Below, in pieces: positions 61,105 through 64,000 of a stretch of DNA of 64,000 bases (the stretch's first letter is position 1; each line of letters opens with the position of its first letter). The notes under the pieces are model-generated. The model worked only from the letters and a program-made list of their open reading frames with translations. It ran no database searches and was not told the DNA's origin. A program made the translations under genes and the position numbers. Location: assembly GCA_036841525.1 (NCBI GenBank), contig DAITVZ010000018.1, forward strand, positions 1 to 64,000. Reading direction: 5' to 3'. Source of the DNA: JAAYEA01 sp012689325. Its GTDB lineage: Bacteria > Chloroflexota > Anaerolineae > JAAYEA01.

Positions 61105-64000
61105 ATGCCCAGCGCTGCACCAACCATCATCACCAAGATGCTCTTGCCGAGCAGGCGCCCCAGCCTGCTCTCGCGGCCTCGGTTGGTGGACTTTATCCAT
61201 AGCCACATCGACCTCAAGCTCGTGCTCATCTCGGCCGGCGCGGGCTATGGCAAAACCTCCCTCCTGACCGAATTCGTCCACGATACCGACCTGCCTGTCT
61301 GCTGGCTCTCCCTGGATGAAGGCGATCGCGACCTGCGCGTTTTCCTCGATTACCTGCTGGGGGCGATCCGCTGCCGCTTTCCCGACTTTGGCCGCCAGAC
61401 CGGCGAGCTCTTGCGCAACGCCGGGGCCTTGCCCGACCTCCGCGCCATCGTCGGGGCGCTGGCCACCGATATCTATGCCGATATCGCCAGCTATTTCGTC
61501 CTCGTGCTGGATGACTATCACCTCATGGATGAGAGCCTGGAGGTCAACCAGTTCCTGGACCTGTTGCTGCGGCACCTGCCCGCCAACTGCCACCTGATCC
61601 TCTCCAGCCGCACCCTGCCCACCAAGCTGACCATGACCCGCCTGGTGGCTCGCCAAGAGATCGCGGGCTTGGGCGTCTCGGACCTGCGCTTCACCGCGGA
61701 AGAGATCCAGGCGCTGATGCGGCAGAATTACGAGATGGAGCTCCCCGACGACCAGGCCGCCGCCATCGCCGAGCGCTCCGAGGGCTGGATCACCGGCATC
61801 CTGCTCACCACCCATGACCTCTGGAAAGGGCTCTTTCGCAACATCCTGCGCGTGCAGGGCGACGAGAGCCAGGTCTTTGACTATCTCGCCAGCGAGGTCT
61901 TTGCCCTGCAACCCCCCGCGCGCCAGCGTTTCCTCCTCGCCACCGCCGTGCTCGACCGCATGAACCCCAGCCTGTGCAACGCCTTGCTGGGGATATCGGA
62001 CGCCGGCGAGATCCTGACCGAGCTGGAGCAGAACAACCTCTTTACCTTCCGGCTGGAAGGGGAGGGGAGCTGGTTTCGCTACCACCACCTCTTCCGTGGT
62101 TTTCTGCTGTCCCGGGGCCGCGAGCAGGACGCCGAGCGCTACCTGGCGCTGCACGGCCAGGCCGGGCAGCTCTTCGCCGAGCGCGGCCTCTGGCCGGAGG
62201 CCATCGCCCAATACCTGCAAGGCGGGTTCTGGGAGGGGGCCGCCGCGGCCATGGAGCAGGTCGCTCCGCAGGCGCTCGAATCCGGCCAGTGGACCACCCT
62301 GGCGCAGTGGGTGGATGCGCTCCCCCCGGCCACCCGCGGGCGCCATCCCTGGCTCTTGCATCACCGCGCCAAGCTCCACATGGAGGCGGGCCAGTCGGCC
62401 CAGTCCAGGGAGCTTTTCGAGCAGGCCAAGGCCGCCTTTGAGCGCGATGGCGACCGCGTCGGCGTGGCCAGCGCGCTGGTGGAGGAGGGCATCCTCTTGC
62501 AGCACTCCGGGCAGGTGGCGCTGGCCCTGGACAATGCCCGCGGCGCCTTGCAGCTATTGGGGGAGGATGGCACCGTGATCGCGGGCCGCGCCCACCGCGG
62601 GCTGGGGTCCGCCCTGATCATGCAGGGCCACGCCGTCGAGTCGGTGGGCGAGCTGGAGCAGGCCCTGGCGATCTATGAGCGGCTGGGGCGCTATTACGAC
62701 GTGGCCCTGGTGCACCACGAGCTGGGCTTGGCCCACGACCGGCTGGGCAATGCGGGCCTGGCCGCCTTGCATTGGGAGCAGGCCCGCAAGTACTGGCAGC
62801 GCGTGGGCAACGTCGCCGGCCTGGCCAACACGCTCAACAGCCTCGGCGTCGCGCTGTATACCCAGGGGCAGTACGCCCAGGCGCTGGAAGTGCTGGAGGA
62901 GGCCCTGGAAAAGACCCGCCAGGCCAGCGTGCCTCGCGTCGAGGCCTACGTCCTCGCCAGCCTGGCCGACCTCTATCGCGACCTCGACGACCTGCCGCTG
63001 GCCCTGCAGGCCTACGAGCACGCGCTGGAGATCAGCAAGCGCAGCGAGGTGCCCTTCATCGTGCTCTATGCCCTGCTGGGCTTGGGCGACATTTATCGGT
63101 TGCAGGATAACCTCGACGCCGCCAGCTATTACATCGAGCAAGGGCAGCAGTTGGCCCAGGAGGGCCAGTCGCGCTATGACCTGGGGCTCTACAAGCTGGC
63201 CCATGGCGCGCTGGCGCTGCACCTGGGGGACCGGCGCGGCGGCGAGCGCGAGCTGCGGGAGGCGGCCCAGTTCTTTGAGGAGACCGGGGCCAAGACCGAG
63301 CTGACCAAGGCCCGGCTGCACCTGGCCCATGTCGCCTTCCTGGATGGCGATCGGGAGCTGGCTGCCGCCTGTCTGGACCAGGTCGTGGCGCTGGCACGCG
63401 GGCTGGATTACACCCAGTTCCTGGTGGCCGAGGCCCGGCGGCTGCCCCAGCTCATCGCCTTTGGCGTCGCGTTGCCCCGCAGCGGCCGCTTTTTCCAGGA
63501 GCTCTCGGCCCACCTGCGCGAGCTGGTGCGGCTGAACGTGGCCGCCTTGCGCGAGGCCAAGGCCCCGGAGGAGAGCAGCCACGCCGCGCTGCTCGAGCTG
63601 TATGCCTTTGGCAACGCCGCCGTCACGCTGGACGGCCGCCCCCTCACCAGCGCCGATTGGGACTCCAGCGTGGCCAAGGAGCTCTTTTTCCTGCTCAGCG
63701 CCCATCCGGAGGGGCTGCGCAAGGACGAGATCATCGAATGTCTCTGGCGGGATGTCCCCCCGGGCAAGGCGAACAGCACCTTTCACTCCACCGTCTATCG
63801 GGTGCGCCGCGCCCTGTGGCCGGGCGTGGTGGTCCGCGAGGGCCAGGTCTACCGCCTGAACGTCGACATCCCCCACACCTCGGACGTCCACGAGTTCGAG
63901 CGGCTGTGGAGCGAGGCCCAGGCGCAGCCCGAGCGCATGGAGGCTTGCTACCGTCGCGCCATCGAGCTCTACAAGGGCGAGTACATGGCCGACGCCTATT
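61105..64000 (+). CDS. MalT-like STAND ATPase regulator with TPR repeats and BTAD/SARP-type end, 3' end outside the window
   Basis: About 965 codons are visible, with no stop. The NTPase domain (about 1-290) has Walker A GAGYGKTS and Walker B FVLVLDDYHL. A winged-helix and arm region follows. Then TPR-type helical repeats run from about 440 to 800 (ALVHHELGLAHDRLGNAGLA, NTLNSLGVALYTQGQYAQAL). From about 830 comes an OmpR-like wHTH (LYAFGNAAVTLDGRPL, RKDEIIECLWRD) and the start of a BTAD helical domain. Signal-integrating activators of this plan are abundant in Chloroflexota; ligand and targets are unknown. CAGGAGG precedes ATG. Confidence 0.9.
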   Translation, partial: MPSAAPTIITKMLLPSRRPSLLSRPRLVDFIHSHIDLKLVLISAGAGYGKTSLLTEFVHDTDLPVCWLSLDEGDRDLRVFLDYLLGAIRCRFPDFGRQTGELLRNAGALPDLRAIVGALATDIYADIASYFVLVLDDYHLMDESLEVNQFLDLLLRHLPANCHLILSSRTLPTKLTMTRLVARQEIAGLGVSDLRFTAEEIQALMRQNYEMELPDDQAAAIAERSEGWITGILLTTHDLWKGLFRNILRVQGDESQVFDYLASEVFALQPPARQRFLLATAVLDRMNPSLCNALLGISDAGEILTELEQNNLFTFRLEGEGSWFRYHHLFRGFLLSRGREQDAERYLALHGQAGQLFAERGLWPEAIAQYLQGGFWEGAAAAMEQVAPQALESGQWTTLAQWVDALPPATRGRHPWLLHHRAKLHMEAGQSAQSRELFEQAKAAFERDGDRVGVASALVEEGILLQHSGQVALALDNARGALQLLGEDGTVIAGRAHRGLGSALIMQGHAVESVGELEQALAIYERLGRYYDVALVHHELGLAHDRLGNAGLAALHWEQARKYWQRVGNVAGLANTLNSLGVALYTQGQYAQALEVLEEALEKTRQASVPRVEAYVLASLADLYRDLDDLPLALQAYEHALEISKRSEVPFIVLYALLGLGDIYRLQDNLDAASYYIEQGQQLAQEGQSRYDLGLYKLAHGALALHLGDRRGGERELREAAQFFEETGAKTELTKARLHLAHVAFLDGDRELAAACLDQVVALARGLDYTQFLVAEARRLPQLIAFGVALPRSGRFFQELSAHLRELVRLNVAALREAKAPEESSHAALLELYAFGNAAVTLDGRPLTSADWDSSVAKELFFLLSAHPEGLRKDEIIECLWRDVPPGKANSTFHSTVYRVRRALWPGVVVREGQVYRLNVDIPHTSDVHEFERLWSEAQAQPERMEACYRRAIELYKGEYMADAY

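Overview
The window is a 64 kb piece of a high-GC bacterial chromosome. By eye the codon third positions are almost all G or C, and this produces the many long antisense open frames. The gene content points to the phylum Chloroflexota, probably Anaerolineae or a relative. The pointers are a PurS-PurS-PurL fusion, a MutL-like ATPase encoded beside a DUF6754 protein and zinc-ribbon proteins, a secreted Thr/Pro-linker protein ending in a short LPLLLKS tail, and a MalT-like STAND regulator with TPR repeats and a BTAD/SARP-type DNA-binding end. This placement is inference; no rRNA or tRNA gene was seen.

Layout. Bases 1-12,100: an IMP and GMP synthesis operon on the plus strand, guaB (cut by the window edge)-purSL-purQ-purB-purC-purE-purF-purD-purM-purN, with frequent 4-base ATGA overlaps. 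It covers the pathway from PRPP to AICAR plus adenylosuccinate lyase and IMP dehydrogenase. purH is not in the window. purC and purE resemble the two halves of animal PAICS, which would make PurK unnecessary. 12,168-14,650: two oligopeptide-type ABC permease genes (minus strand) behind a long structured leader. 14,744-17,620: dnaK (minus) and hsp20 (plus), divergent across a symmetric control region with two arrays of four 11-bp repeats. 17,650-28,060: map followed at very short spacing by a sugar-catabolic cluster (GH2, alpha/beta hydrolase, UroD-like, GH42, GH38).

28,066-35,713: a redox and nitrosative-stress island. It holds a Crp/Fnr regulator, a perfect TGTGA-N6-TCACA site placed as for class II activation, a 2[4Fe-4S] ferredoxin, a flavodiiron protein, a second ferredoxin, a methyltransferase, a CopD-like membrane protein, the hybrid cluster protein Hcp, a DUF438-hemerythrin-PAS protein and a cupin. 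The make-up is that of an HcpR-type regulon. 35,695-43,340: a minus-strand run of mixed genes (gatC, gatA, a sugar nucleotidyltransferase, ald, a beta-propeller protein, DUF5655, an orphan SRA-like domain, a histidine phosphatase, an APH-like kinase). 43,474-52,303: an eight-gene minus-strand operon of unknown function (HEAT-repeat protein, 94-aa protein, DUF6754 protein, six-TM protein, zinc-ribbon/PDWL-repeat protein, six-TM protein, MutL-like ATPase, KOW-like protein). This is the best candidate here for an undescribed system.

52,321-64,000: a secreted modular protein, corA, a GT4 glycosyltransferase, ccmC with a CcmD-like gene and a DUF2085 gene, then a WecA/TagO-like transferase and upp on the opposite strand, and finally the large STAND/TPR/BTAD regulator, which runs off the end of the window.
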